Source of the DNA: Oleispirillum sp965228165
GTDB taxonomy: Bacteria > Pseudomonadota > Alphaproteobacteria > Rhodospirillales > Rhodospirillaceae
Assembly (NCBI GenBank): GCA_965228165.1
Contig: CBDDHB010000003.1
Span: forward strand, 1,674,001 to 1,738,000
DNA: 64,000 bases
Direction of reading: 5' to 3'
Part shown: piece after piece, positions 8,441 through 17,544 of the stretch
Layout of the letters: every line of letters starts with the position of its first letter
Numbering within the stretch: position 1 is the stretch's first letter
The notes under the pieces: generated by a model
Told to the model about the DNA's origin: nothing
What the model saw: the letters and a program-made list of their open reading frames with translations, nothing else
Database searches by the model: none
Position numbers and translations under genes: made by a program

Positions 8441-9980
8441 TCCGAATACGGCCTTCCGCCATGTCGATGACGCGGTCGGCGGCGGAGAAATAGCGCTCGT
8501 CGTGGGTGACGCAGACGATCGTCCGGTCGGGCCGCTGCAGCGACGGCAAGATCTCCTCGTAGAACTTGCGGCGGAAGTGGGGGTCCTGGTCGGCGGCCCA
8601 TTCGTCGAGGACCAGAACCGGCTTGTCCTCCAGCATCGCGACCAGCAGGGCGAGGCGCTTCCTTTGCCCGCCGGACAGATCGACGGTGGTGAACGCGCCG
8701 TCCCGGACGCCGACCTTGTCGCCGAGCTCCAGGATGTCCAGCAGGGCCTCGACCCGCGCCGGATCGACCGCGCTGAGGCCGTGCAGGCGGCGGAACAGGT
8801 GGTAGTCCGACAGCACCGCGGCGATCCGGTCGCGATAGGCCTGGCGGCATCCGGCGGCCAGGGGGACGCCGTTGACCGACAGAACGCCGCGATCCGGGCG
8901 CAACAGCCCGGTCAGCAGGCGCAACAGGGTGGACTTGCCCGAGCCGTTGCCGCCGGTGACGAAGACCACCTCTCCGGCGCGGAAGGTGGCGTCGAGAGGC
9001 CCGACGGTGAAGCCGGGGGCGCCATCCGCCTCGCGGTAGGTGAAGGACGCGCCGGACAGGGCGATCTCGCGGATCGGCGCGTCGAGGGGCTGGGCGTCCT
9101 CGGCGTGGGCGGGGATCGCCTGGGCGATGGTGGCGATCGGGCCGATCATGAACAAAGCGACGGTGGAGGCTTCCAGCGCCACGTCGGCGAAGCCGGAATC
9201 GAACATCGGCACGGCGAACACCATCAGCCCCATCAGGGCATAGAACATCGTCTGGACGACGACGAAGTCGATCCCCCAGCGGCGTTTCGCGGCGCCGTTG
9301 GTCCGCTGCACCCGGTCCGAGGCGGCGTCGATCTCGGCGATCAGGCGGCGGCCGCGCCGGGCGTTGACCCGCACCTCCTTGAAGCCGCCGAGCAGATGCT
9401 CGAAGCCGTCGAACAGGGCGCGTTCGTCGGCGATCGCCCGTTCGGTCACCGCCGCCATCGCTCCCGCCCGCCGGACGTGAATCAGGATCGCCAGGCTTCC
9501 CAGAACCGCGACGGCAAGGAAGCCTGGCAGGGTCAGCCAGGCGAGGAACAAGGCGACGAGAACCAGGGAGACCGCCTGCTGCGCGGCGATCACCAGGATG
9601 ACCACGGTGCGCGACAGGGTCTGGGTTTCGTGCGCCATCGCCGCGTACAGGCGCGCCCGCCCGATCGCCTGGACGGTGGCGACGTCGGCGGTCTCGATGC
9701 GGTCGAACAGGCGGGCGCGCAGGCGGCGGATGATCTGTTCCGCCTCGCGCGCCGCGCCGGACATCGCCGAATTCTGCGAGGCGACGTACAGCCCGACGGC
9801 GGCGAGGAAGATCGCCAGCATGCGCAATCCGGGGTCGTGGCTTCGGGCCTCCACCGCGCCGAGGCTGATCAGGGCGAGGACGATCAGGGTGGAGAGCGCG
9901 CCGATCAGGGTCATCGCCACCAGGGGGCGCGGATCGACCGAGGCGTTGCGCCGCAGGAAATCGACGAGCCGCATGGTCAT
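8424..9980 (-). CDS. cyclic-peptide-exporter-type ABC half-transporter (second gene)
   Basis: A 518-residue fusion of a six-TM exporter domain (about 1-310) and an ATPase. Walker A is GGNGSGKST, the signature is DLSGGQRKRLAL, and Walker B is VLVLDEWAADQDP followed by the H-loop VCVTHD. The DEWAADQDPHFRRKFY segment matches the SyrD/PvdE cyclic peptide and siderophore exporter group. Its start overlaps the stop of the upstream paralogue (ATGA at 9977-9980), so the two are probably a heterodimer. The export substrate may be the PKS-NRPS product of this locus, by proximity. Confidence 0.85.
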   Translation of the reverse strand: MTMRLVDFLRRNASVDPRPLVAMTLIGALSTLIVLALISLGAVEARSHDPGLRMLAIFLAAVGLYVASQNSAMSGAAREAEQIIRRLRARLFDRIETADVATVQAIGRARLYAAMAHETQTLSRTVVILVIAAQQAVSLVLVALFLAWLTLPGFLAVAVLGSLAILIHVRRAGAMAAVTERAIADERALFDGFEHLLGGFKEVRVNARRGRRLIAEIDAASDRVQRTNGAAKRRWGIDFVVVQTMFYALMGLMVFAVPMFDSGFADVALEASTVALFMIGPIATIAQAIPAHAEDAQPLDAPIREIALSGASFTYREADGAPGFTVGPLDATFRAGEVVFVTGGNGSGKSTLLRLLTGLLRPDRGVLSVNGVPLAAGCRQAYRDRIAAVLSDYHLFRRLHGLSAVDPARVEALLDILELGDKVGVRDGAFTTVDLSGGQRKRLALLVAMLEDKPVLVLDEWAADQDPHFRRKFYEEILPSLQRPDRTIVCVTHDERYFSAADRVIDMAEGRIRINPPG

Positions 9981-11632
9981 GCGCCCCCCTTCGCGGCGAT
10001 TTCGGTCAGCCGTCCTTCCTCCAGGTGGAGGCGGCGGTCGGCGGCGTCGAAATAGGCGTCGTCGTGGGTGACCGCGACGACGGTCTTGCCCTGCGCCTTC
10101 AGGGCGGGCAGGACCTCGCGATAGAACTTGCGGCGGAAGTGGGGGTCCTGGTCCGCCGCCCATTCGTCGAGAATCAGCAGCGGTCGCCGTTCCAACAGCG
10201 CGGCGATCAGCGCCAGACGCTTCTTCTGCCCGGCGGAAAGGGCGAGGTGCTCGACCCGGTCGCCGGACAGCCGGGTCGCCGCGTCCAGTTCCATCCAGGC
10301 GAGAAGCGCCTTCGCCTCGTCGGGGGAGAAGGCCTCGGCGCCGTAGAGCCGGGGGAAGAGGTGGCAGTCGGAGAACACCGGCGAGACCAGGGCGCGGAAG
10401 GCCCGGCGGTTGCGCGGGCCGACGGTCTCGCCATCGATCTTCATCGCGCCGCTGTGCGGCTGGGTCAGGCCGGTCAACAGCTTGATCAGGGTGGATTTGC
10501 CCGATCCGTTGCCGCCGGTGACGAAGACGGTTTCCCCGGCGCGCAGGGTCAGGTCGATGGGGCCGAGGGCGAAGCCGGTTTCGCCTTCCGGCGCGGCATA
10601 GGCATAGGTGACGGCGCGCAACGCGATTTCGCGGAAGGCGGCGGGCGGCGCGGCGGCGCTGTCGTCGGCGGTTTCGGCGGCGTCCTCGCGGGCCTCGGCG
10701 AGGCGTTCGTCGAGGCGGAGCATGCGGATCGCCGCCTGTTCCGACGCGCCGAGCAGGGGGACCGTCTGGATCACCGCGCCGATCGCCCCGGTCATGAACA
10801 GGACCGAGGTGGCGACCTGCACCACCTGGCCGCGAAACGACGGGGAATAGACCGGGATGACGAAGACCACCACCGCCAGCAGGAAGAACACCGCCACCTG
10901 CCCCAGGACGAACTGCTGCATGGCGCGAATCTGGACGTCGGCGCGGACTTCGGTGGCGGCGTCCGAGACCTCGGCGAAGGCGGCGGCGAGGTCGCGGCGG
11001 CGGGCGCTGCTCAGCCGCACCTCCTGGAAGCCGTCCAGCAGGTCGCCCAGGCTTTCGAACAGCCGCTTGTCCGCGTCCATCATCCGGGCGAAGCCTTCCG
11101 CCAGGCGCTGCCCGGTGCGGTGATAGGCCAGCCCGCCCACCGCCGTCGCCGCGAGGACGAGGACGAAGGCGGTGACCGATACCCAGGCGATGTAGGCGAG
11201 GATCGCGAACACCATCACCAGGGAGCGCAGGCCGAGGGCGAGAAACTGCGAATTCTGCGAAATCGTCCGCGACGCCTGGGTGATCCCCTCGTACAGGTCG
11301 GCGCGGCCGATCGCCTCCACCTTTTCGAAATCGGCGCGGGCCAGCCGGTCGAGCAGCCGCCCGCGCAGGGCGTGGACGGCGTCTTCCAGGGCGGCGCAGA
11401 TGCGCGCGACGACGAAGACCTCGGCGGCGGCATAGATCGCGGTGCCCGCCGCGAACAGGGCGGCGAGACGCCAGTCCACCTGGGCGCGGCCCGAATCGGC
11501 GATCTCCCGCGCCGCGATGTTGACGATCGCCAGGACGAGCGTGCCGTTGAGGCCGGACAACAGCGCCGCCGTCGCCACGCGGATGCGCGGAAACGACGCC
11601 TGGGAGGCCAGCAGTCGGACAAGGTGGTTCAT
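9977..11632 (-). CDS. cyclic-peptide-exporter-type ABC half-transporter (first gene)
   Basis: A 551-residue TM-ATPase fusion, paralogous to the gene at 8424-9980. Walker A is GGNGSGKST, and the signature motif is altered to LSAGQKKRLAL (Ala for the usual second position Gly). Walker B is LLILDEWAADQDP and the switch His lies in VAVTHD. The altered signature is a common sign of asymmetric heterodimers. The start is the ATG at 11632, where the protein begins MNHLVRLLASQ. About 217 bp separate it from the divergent aminotransferase gene, leaving room for both promoters. Confidence 0.85.
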   Translation of the reverse strand: MNHLVRLLASQASFPRIRVATAALLSGLNGTLVLAIVNIAAREIADSGRAQVDWRLAALFAAGTAIYAAAEVFVVARICAALEDAVHALRGRLLDRLARADFEKVEAIGRADLYEGITQASRTISQNSQFLALGLRSLVMVFAILAYIAWVSVTAFVLVLAATAVGGLAYHRTGQRLAEGFARMMDADKRLFESLGDLLDGFQEVRLSSARRRDLAAAFAEVSDAATEVRADVQIRAMQQFVLGQVAVFFLLAVVVFVIPVYSPSFRGQVVQVATSVLFMTGAIGAVIQTVPLLGASEQAAIRMLRLDERLAEAREDAAETADDSAAAPPAAFREIALRAVTYAYAAPEGETGFALGPIDLTLRAGETVFVTGGNGSGKSTLIKLLTGLTQPHSGAMKIDGETVGPRNRRAFRALVSPVFSDCHLFPRLYGAEAFSPDEAKALLAWMELDAATRLSGDRVEHLALSAGQKKRLALIAALLERRPLLILDEWAADQDPHFRRKFYREVLPALKAQGKTVVAVTHDDAYFDAADRRLHLEEGRLTEIAAKGGA

Positions 11633-11849
11633 CAGGCGGGCGCTCGCCTTTCGCGGACAAGGACGCCCGCACTCTAGAGCATATTCCGCCCGAGTGGAAC
11701 GGTCCGCGCCGAAGCGGTCGCCCGCCGCGCCTGTCCACGCCGGAAAAAAGCGGCGGGGACAGGCGTTGTCGCGGTTCCCCGGCGGCGTCAATGGTGGTAG
11801 GCCTGAATGAACAGGCGTCGCCCGACGCCGCAACCGTACCGAGTTTCAG

Positions 11850-13100
11850 ATGGACGCGTTCCTTCAGTACGAATCCGAAGTCCGATACTACTGTCGGCAC
11901 TTCCCCGACGTCTTCGTTTCCGCCAAGGGGGTCCGCCTGCGCGGGCGTTCGGGGCGGGAGTACATCGACTTCTTCTCTGGCGCGGGGGCGCTGAACTACG
12001 GCCACAACGACGACGGGATGAAGGCGCGGCTGCTCGCCTATGTCGAGGGCGACGGCATTCTCCATTCCCTCGACATGGCGACGGCGGCGAAGGAAGTCTT
12101 CGTCCAGGGCTTCCATGACGTCATCCTGAAGCCGCGCGGCATGTCCCACCGCATGCTGTTCTGCGCCCCCACCGGCACCAACGCGGTCGAGGCGGCGCTG
12201 AAGGCGGCGCGCAAGGCGACCGGGCGCAGCCGCATCGTCAGCTTCGTCCATGCCTTCCACGGCATGACCGCCGGGTCGATGGCGGTTTCCGGCGGTCCCC
12301 TGCGCCAGTCCGACACCGTGCCGCCGATCGGCGGCACCGTCTTCCTGCCCTACGACGGAGGCCTCGGCCCCGGCGTCGATACCCTGGCGTGGTTTGAGCG
12401 GATGCTCGCCGAAACCGCCGACCAATCCCAGGTTCCCGCCGCCTGCATCGTCGAGACGGTGCAGGCCGAGGGCGGGGTGGTCGCCGCCGGCCTGGACTGG
12501 CTGAAGCGCCTGGGCGATCTGTGCCGCGAACACCGCATCCTGTTGATCGTCGATGATATCCAGACCGGCCGCGGGCGCACCGGCCCCTTTTTCAGCTTCG
12601 AGGCCGCCGGGCTGGACCCGGACATCGTCTGCCTGTCGAAGTCGCTGTCGGGGATGGGGCTTCCCCTGTCGCTGGTCCTGATCAAGCCGGAGTGGGATCG
12701 CTTCCGCCCCGGCGAGCATACCGGCACCTTTCGCGGCAACAATCTGGCCTTCGTCACCGCCGCCGAGGCCTTGCGCTTCTGGCGCGACGACGCCCTGGAG
12801 CGGCGGATCGCGCGCAAGGCGGCGCGGTTGCGCGAACGTCTGGCGGAGATCGCCGCCGCCCATCCCGGCGCGGTCGATCCGGCGGTGCGCGGACGCGGCA
12901 TGATCCAGGGGCTGGCCATGGCCTCGGGCGAGGCGGCCCAGCGGGTCTCGGCGGCGGCGTTCGCGCGCGGGCTGGTGATCGAAACCGCCGGGCCGCATGG
13001 CGAGGTTCTGAAATGCCTGTGCCCCCTGGTCATCGGCGACGACGATCTGGAGGCGGGGCTGGACATCCTGGCCGCCGCGATGGCGGCGGCGGCGCCGTGA
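11850..13100 (+). CDS. class III aminotransferase, diaminobutyrate-2-oxoglutarate type
   Basis: A 416-residue PLP enzyme closest in motifs to EctB/Dat, which makes L-2,4-diaminobutyrate from aspartate semialdehyde and glutamate. It opens with an ESEVRYYCRHFPDVF block and IDFFSGAGALNYGHN, both hallmarks of EctB. The PLP pocket shows PTGTNAVEAALK and VDDIQTGRGRTG, with the Schiff-base lysine in CLSKSLSGMG. No ectA or ectC follows; a type II thioesterase and a PPTase do, by GTGA and ATGA overlaps. A natural-product role, supplying Dab to an NRPS, is therefore more likely than ectoine synthesis. That role is inferred. Confidence 0.85.
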   Translation: MDAFLQYESEVRYYCRHFPDVFVSAKGVRLRGRSGREYIDFFSGAGALNYGHNDDGMKARLLAYVEGDGILHSLDMATAAKEVFVQGFHDVILKPRGMSHRMLFCAPTGTNAVEAALKAARKATGRSRIVSFVHAFHGMTAGSMAVSGGPLRQSDTVPPIGGTVFLPYDGGLGPGVDTLAWFERMLAETADQSQVPAACIVETVQAEGGVVAAGLDWLKRLGDLCREHRILLIVDDIQTGRGRTGPFFSFEAAGLDPDIVCLSKSLSGMGLPLSLVLIKPEWDRFRPGEHTGTFRGNNLAFVTAAEALRFWRDDALERRIARKAARLRERLAEIAAAHPGAVDPAVRGRGMIQGLAMASGEAAQRVSAAAFARGLVIETAGPHGEVLKCLCPLVIGDDDLEAGLDILAAAMAAAAP

Positions 13101-13915
13101 TCCGCCGCTGGCTGGCCCGGGCCGAACCCCGCGCCGACGCGGCGGTGCGGCTGTTCGCGTTTCCCTTCGCGGGCGGCGGCGGCAACCTGTTCCGCGACTG
13201 GCCGGGGGCGTTCGGTCCGGCGGTGGAGGTTCTGCCGGTGCAGTTGCCCGGACGCGAGGAACGCTTCGGCGAGCCGCCGTTCACCCACATCGATCCCCTC
13301 GCCGACGCGGCGGCGGCGGCGCTTCTGCCCCTGGCCGACCGCCCGGCGGTGCTGTTCGGCTGGTCGATGGGGGCGAGTCTCGCCCACGCGGTGGCGCGGC
13401 GGTGGGAGGCGGCGGGGCGCGCCCCCGCCCTGCTGATCGCCGGGGCGAGTTCCGCGCCGCATCTGCCGTGCGCGCGGCGGCTGCTGCATGCCCTGTCCGG
13501 GGCGGCGTTCTGGCAAGGGGTGGCGGACCTGGGCGGCCTGCCCGGCGAGGTTCTGGCCGATCCCGAACTGCGCGATCTGGTCGAGCCGACCCTGCGCGCC
13601 GATTTCGCGGTGGCGGAGACCCGCCCTTGCGTTCCTCCCGCCTCCCTGTCCTGTCCGGTGGCGGCGATCGCCGCCGGGGACGACCGCTCGGTCGAAGCCG
13701 CGCGGGTGGCGGCCTGGGGCGACGCGACGCGCGGCGGATCGACCTTCATCCCGGTGCCCGGCGGCCATTTCGCGGTGCGCGACGACGCGCCCGCCGTCCG
13801 CGCGGCGGTCGCCGCCGCGCTGCGCTGGGCGGGAGTCGCGGCGGAGGGCGGGGCTTCCCGTCCGCCGCGCGGCCTGACCCTGCGCGACCTCGACCCGATG
13901 ATGGACGCGGGATGA
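13097..13915 (+). CDS. type II thioesterase
   Basis: A 272-residue alpha/beta hydrolase of the GrsT/RifR type that clears stalled or misprimed carrier proteins. Seen: FAFPFAGGGGNLFRDW near the start, the nucleophile elbow FGWSMGASLAHAVA (Ser of GWSMG), a catalytic Asp in AAGDDRSV and a His in PGGHFAVRDD. It starts at GTG 13097, overlapping the upstream stop, and ends in an ATGA overlap with the PPTase. This gives a three-gene accessory operon for a PKS/NRPS. Confidence 0.85.
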   Translation: MIRRWLARAEPRADAAVRLFAFPFAGGGGNLFRDWPGAFGPAVEVLPVQLPGREERFGEPPFTHIDPLADAAAAALLPLADRPAVLFGWSMGASLAHAVARRWEAAGRAPALLIAGASSAPHLPCARRLLHALSGAAFWQGVADLGGLPGEVLADPELRDLVEPTLRADFAVAETRPCVPPASLSCPVAAIAAGDDRSVEAARVAAWGDATRGGSTFIPVPGGHFAVRDDAPAVRAAVAAALRWAGVAAEGGASRPPRGLTLRDLDPMMDAG

Positions 13916-14572
13916 CCGGCATGGGCGACGCGGAGGTCCGGCTTTGGCATGTGCCGATTCGCGGCGGTTTCCCGGCGGCGGCGTGGGACGTTCTCGACTC
14001 CGGCGAACGGGCGCGCGCCGACCGCTTCCTGCGGGCCGAGGACCGTTGCCGCTTCGTCGAGTCGCATGCCGCGATGCGTCGCATTCTGGCCGATCTGACC
14101 GGCTGCGCCGCCGCCGACCTGCCCCTGGCGGCGACGGCGGAGGGCAAGCCGGTCCTCGCCGGGTCGGCGTTGCGGTTCAACCTGTCCCACTCGGGCGATC
14201 ATGCGGTCCTCGCCGCGTCCTTCGACGCCGAGGTCGGGGTGGACGTCGAGACCTCCGCCACCGCCGATGCCGACGGCATCGCCGATCTGGCGATGTCGGA
14301 TTCGGAAAAGCGGGCGTATCTGGCCCTGCCGCCGGAGCGGCGGCGGGACGCCTTTCTGCGCCTGTGGACGCGCAAGGAGGCGGTGCTGAAGGCGGCGGGT
14401 GGGCGATCTTCGCGCCGTCGAGGTCGGCGTGGCCGCTTTCGGCGCGGCGCGCGCGGCGTTCGACGGGCGGATCTGGCATTTGCGCGACTTCGTCCTGGCG
14501 CCGGGGGCGCCGGGATGCGTCGCGGCGGACAAGCCGATGGCGCTGGTCCGCATCCGGACCGGCGCCATCTGA
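13912..14572 (+). CDS. Sfp-type 4'-phosphopantetheinyl transferase (internal frameshift)
   Basis: Transfers phosphopantetheine from CoA to ACP/PCP serines, activating the megasynthases downstream. Seen: ESHAAMRRIL near the start, the CoA-contact FNLSHSGDHAVLA, the Mg-binding VGVDVE (D and E), and WTRKEAVLKAAG. Just after AAG, near 14395-14405, the frame shifts by one, and a short part of the usual helix may be missing. The remaining protein (DLRAVEVGVAAFG...ALVRIRTGAI) reads in the next frame to the stop at 14572. Start by ATGA overlap with the thioesterase. Confidence 0.8.
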
Positions 14573-14592
14573 ACCGGACGAACCCGCGCCGG

Positions 14593-15108
14593 TCAGGCGG
14601 CGGGGGCGGCGGCGGACGCGGCCTTGCCCTTGGCGGCCGGAGCCTCGGCCTTCGCCTTGGCGAGTTCGGCCTCGTAGAAGGCGCGCATCTTGTCGGCGTC
14701 GAAGTCGAGCAGGGTGCCGCCGGTCTTGAAGTGGGTGTTGAAGACCCGGCCCAGCGCCAAGGTCGAGGCGCCGGACAGGCCGGGCATCACGGCGAGGCCG
14801 AGGATCGGGCCGACCAGCGGCACCATCTTGACCAGCGAGGAAACCCCGCCCGACAGGATCGTCGGCGCGCCGCCGCCGATCAGCGCCGAGACCACCGCCT
14901 TGGCGCGGTTGCCCTGGAACGGCACCTGATGCAGCTTGGCGAGTTCGCGGACCAGCCAGACCTGCAAGCCGCCGATCGCCACCAGATCGACGAGCGGAAT
15001 CGGCACCAGACCGAGTCCCGCCGACCCCCACGCGCAGTTGGCGATCAGCCGGTGCGCCTTGGCGTCGATTTCCTCGGGGGACAGGACCACTTTCTCAGCT
15101 TCCGTCAT
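14593..15108 (-). CDS. DUF697-family membrane protein (second copy)
   Basis: A 171-residue protein starting MTEAEKVVLSPEEI, preceded by a strong AAGGAG site 6 bp upstream of ATG 15108. The core (GSAGLGLVPIPLVDLVAIGGLQVWLV, then MVPLVGPILGLAV) is hydrophobic with short turns, as in the paralogue at 5578-6183, and ends NTHFKTGGTLLDFDADKMRAFY. The C-terminus is Ala/Lys-rich. No ATPase gene is adjacent to this copy. About 160 bp upstream is non-coding and probably holds its promoter. Confidence 0.75.
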   Translation of the reverse strand: MTEAEKVVLSPEEIDAKAHRLIANCAWGSAGLGLVPIPLVDLVAIGGLQVWLVRELAKLHQVPFQGNRAKAVVSALIGGGAPTILSGGVSSLVKMVPLVGPILGLAVMPGLSGASTLALGRVFNTHFKTGGTLLDFDADKMRAFYEAELAKAKAEAPAAKGKAASAAAPAA

Positions 15109-15269
15109 CGCGATCTCCTTTTCATGCGCCACCGGCCCGTGGCTTACGGGCGGATCGGGCGGGTCGCAGTCGCATGCGCTACCATCCCACACGAATTCCG
15201 TGCCGTCAATGACTTGGGCGTGTATTTCGCGTGACGCGGCGGTCCGGTTCCGGCGCGGCGGCGGCGTCT

Positions 15270-16303
15270 TCAGAACCGCGCCCCCAGGGCGGCCAGGGCG
15301 TCGAAGGCGTGGCGCGGCAGCGGAATGCCGTCGCGAGCGCGTTCGGCGGCGATCCTGGCCGCCCGCTCGCCCGGATAGCGCACCGCGTCGAAGCCATCGG
15401 CGGCGGGCAGGGCGTGCAGACGCTCGATCTGGTCTTCCATGCGGCGGGCGAAGTCGGCGGCGTCGAGGAAGGCCTCCACCTTGAAGGCAAGGAAGACGTG
15501 GCCGTTGCCCGAGGGCCGGTCGTGGTTGGTGAAGTTGTTGCGCACGTCGGCGGAGATCAACCCGCCGGAAAGACTGCCAGTCAGGATGTCGAGAAGATAG
15601 GCAAGCCCCGATCCCTTCGCTCCGCCAAGGGCAAGAGCATGCCGTCCACCGCCGCCGCCGGGTCGGTGGTGGGGATGCCGTTTTTGTCGGTGGCCCAGCC
15701 GAGCGGGATGTCGCGGCCCTCGGCCAGGGCCTTGCGCACCTTCCGGAGCGCGCCGTCGGAGGTCGCCATGTCGAGGACGAAGGGCGGATACTTGCCCGCC
15801 GGAACCGCCGCCGCCAGCGGATTGGTGCCGAAGAAGCGGGCCTTCGCGCCGAAAGGGGCGACCATGGCGATGGCGTTGGCCGAGGCGAGGGCGATGCATC
15901 CGGCCCGGGCGGCGCGTTCGATGTAGACCGCCGCCGCGCCGTAGTGGTTGGATCCCCGCACCGTCGCCACCGCGATGCCCTGGGACGCCACGGTTTCCAT
16001 CACCGCGTCCATCGTCCGCTCGGCGACCAGGGGGCCGAGGCCGTTGCCGCCGTCCACCGCGATCGCCCAGGGCAGGCGGCGGGAGATCGCGATTCTCGGC
16101 GTCGGGTCGATGCGGCGGTCGGCGACGCTTTCGGCGTATTCGCGCAGGCAGAACAGGCCGTGGGTGTCGATGCCGCGCAGATCGGCGGCGACCAGATTGC
16201 GCGCCACCACTTCGGCGTCCGGGGCGGGCACGCCGCAGGCGACCAGAATGGCGGCGGCCTCGCGGCGCGCCGCGTCGGCGGAAACGATTACGGCATCGGA
16301 CAT
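15270..16303 (-). CDS. malate/L-lactate dehydrogenase family (Ldh_2) oxidoreductase (frameshifted)
   Basis: An NAD(P)-dependent 2-hydroxyacid or ureidoglycolate-type dehydrogenase of the Ldh_2 fold. Seen: LVAADLRGIDTHGLF, VRGSNHYGAAAVY, GTNPLAAAVPAG and, after the break, GAKGSGLAYLLDILTGSLSGG. The frame shifts near 15625-15632, and the two halves join to a full-length family member of about 345 residues. I prefer the start at ATG 16303 (MSDAVIV) because an AAGG is well spaced before it; ATG 16310 would give three more residues. The substrate cannot be told from sequence. Confidence 0.75.
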
Positions 16304-16485
16304 CGGGCGCATCCTTGGTGGGTGACGGAACCGTTGTGCTCCCCGATTTTTCGCCTTCGGTCAAGGGCGGCGCGCCGAACCTTGCGGGGCCGCATTCCGC
16401 CATCGCCAACGGCGCGGAAATTTGGGACACTCGGCCCCCGGATCCGGAGAGTCGGACCGCGTTCGGCCGTGACCAGGAGTTCCCC

Positions 16486-17538
16486 GTGCTCGATCTTCCC
16501 CTCAGCAAAGCCCTGATTCTGCGCGAGAGTCTCGACCATTGGCGCGCCGCCGGTTTGCTTTCGGACGAGGCGGCGGAGCGTCTGGCCGCCGACATCCGGG
16601 TGCAGCCCTTCGACTGGCGGCGGTTGGCCCGCTATGCCTTCTGGACGGCGCTGGCCTGTCTGGTCACCGCCTTCGCGTCCGTGTTCGCCGACGCCCGCGT
16701 CGTCGAACTGATCAAGCGGCTGTTCGCGTTCGGTCCGGCGCAACGCTGCTTGGGCCTCGCCGTCCTGGCCTCGGGGCTGTTCGGCTACGCGGTCTTCCGC
16801 CTGCGCCAGCGCCCGCTGACCGGCTTTCGCAACGAGGCGATCCTGTTCCTCGGCGTGCTGGCCACCGCCGGAAGCGTCGCCAACCTCGGCCTCTGGCTGG
16901 ATACCGGCAGCGGGCGCTTCGATCTTCTGCTGCTGATCGCCTGCGCGGTCTACGCGGCGGTCGCCCTGGCGGCGCGCTCGGTATTGGTGTGGGTCTTCGC
17001 GGTGCTGTCGTTCGGCGGTTGGATGGGCGCCCATACCGGCTACGCCTCGGGGTGGGGAAGCTATTACCTCGGCATGAACTGGCCGTTGCGCTTCGTCCTT
17101 CTGGGCGGCGCGCTGGTCGCCCTGGCGCAGGCCTTCCGCCGGGTTCCCCGTCTGGTCCTCTTCGCACGCTCGACCCAGTCGCTCGGCCTGCTCTACCTGT
17201 TCGTCAGCCTGTGGCTGCTGTCGATCTTCGGCGACTACGGCGACGTCGATTCCTGGCGACGGGTGAAGCAGATCGAACTGTTGCACTGGTCGCTGCTGTT
17301 CGCGGCGGCGGCGGCGACGGCGATCTGGCTGGGGCTGCGGCGCGACGACGCGATGCTGCGCGGCTATGGCCTGGTCTTTCTGGCGATCAACCTCTACACC
17401 CGCTTTTTCGAGATGTTCTGGGACAACCTGCACAAGGGGGCGTTCTTCGCCGTGCTCGGCGTCAGCCTGTGGCTGCTCGGTCGCCGCGCCGAAACCCTGT
17501 GGCGTCTGGGGCAGCCGCCCAAGGCGTCCGGAGACTGA
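16486..17538 (+). CDS. DUF2157-like polytopic membrane protein
   Basis: A 350-residue integral membrane protein with a cytoplasmic N-terminus containing WRAAGLLSDEAAERLAADI and roughly nine or ten TM helices, resembling the DUF2157 group. The GTG start at 16486 is preceded by CAGGAG; an in-frame ATG further upstream would add a polar stretch that looks non-coding. The stop lies 6 bp from the convergent cysA stop. Function unknown. Confidence 0.65.
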   Translation: MLDLPLSKALILRESLDHWRAAGLLSDEAAERLAADIRVQPFDWRRLARYAFWTALACLVTAFASVFADARVVELIKRLFAFGPAQRCLGLAVLASGLFGYAVFRLRQRPLTGFRNEAILFLGVLATAGSVANLGLWLDTGSGRFDLLLLIACAVYAAVALAARSVLVWVFAVLSFGGWMGAHTGYASGWGSYYLGMNWPLRFVLLGGALVALAQAFRRVPRLVLFARSTQSLGLLYLFVSLWLLSIFGDYGDVDSWRRVKQIELLHWSLLFAAAAATAIWLGLRRDDAMLRGYGLVFLAINLYTRFFEMFWDNLHKGAFFAVLGVSLWLLGRRAETLWRLGQPPKASGD

Positions 17539-17544
17539 TTTCCC

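Noticed and set aside
9980..12998. Apparent N-terminal extension of the ABC gene at 8424 through the upstream ABC gene (1524 codons)
   Set aside because: The extension is an out-of-frame reading of the upstream ABC gene; the proper ATG at 9980 overlaps its stop.
11850..13100. Ectoine biosynthesis gene ectB
   Set aside because: No ectA or ectC is adjacent; the downstream genes are a type II TE and a PPTase.
8424..14572. A pyoverdine-type siderophore cluster
   Set aside because: The exporter and Dab aminotransferase resemble PvdE and PvdH roles, but there are no multimodular NRPS, ornithine hydroxylase or TonB receptor genes in the window.
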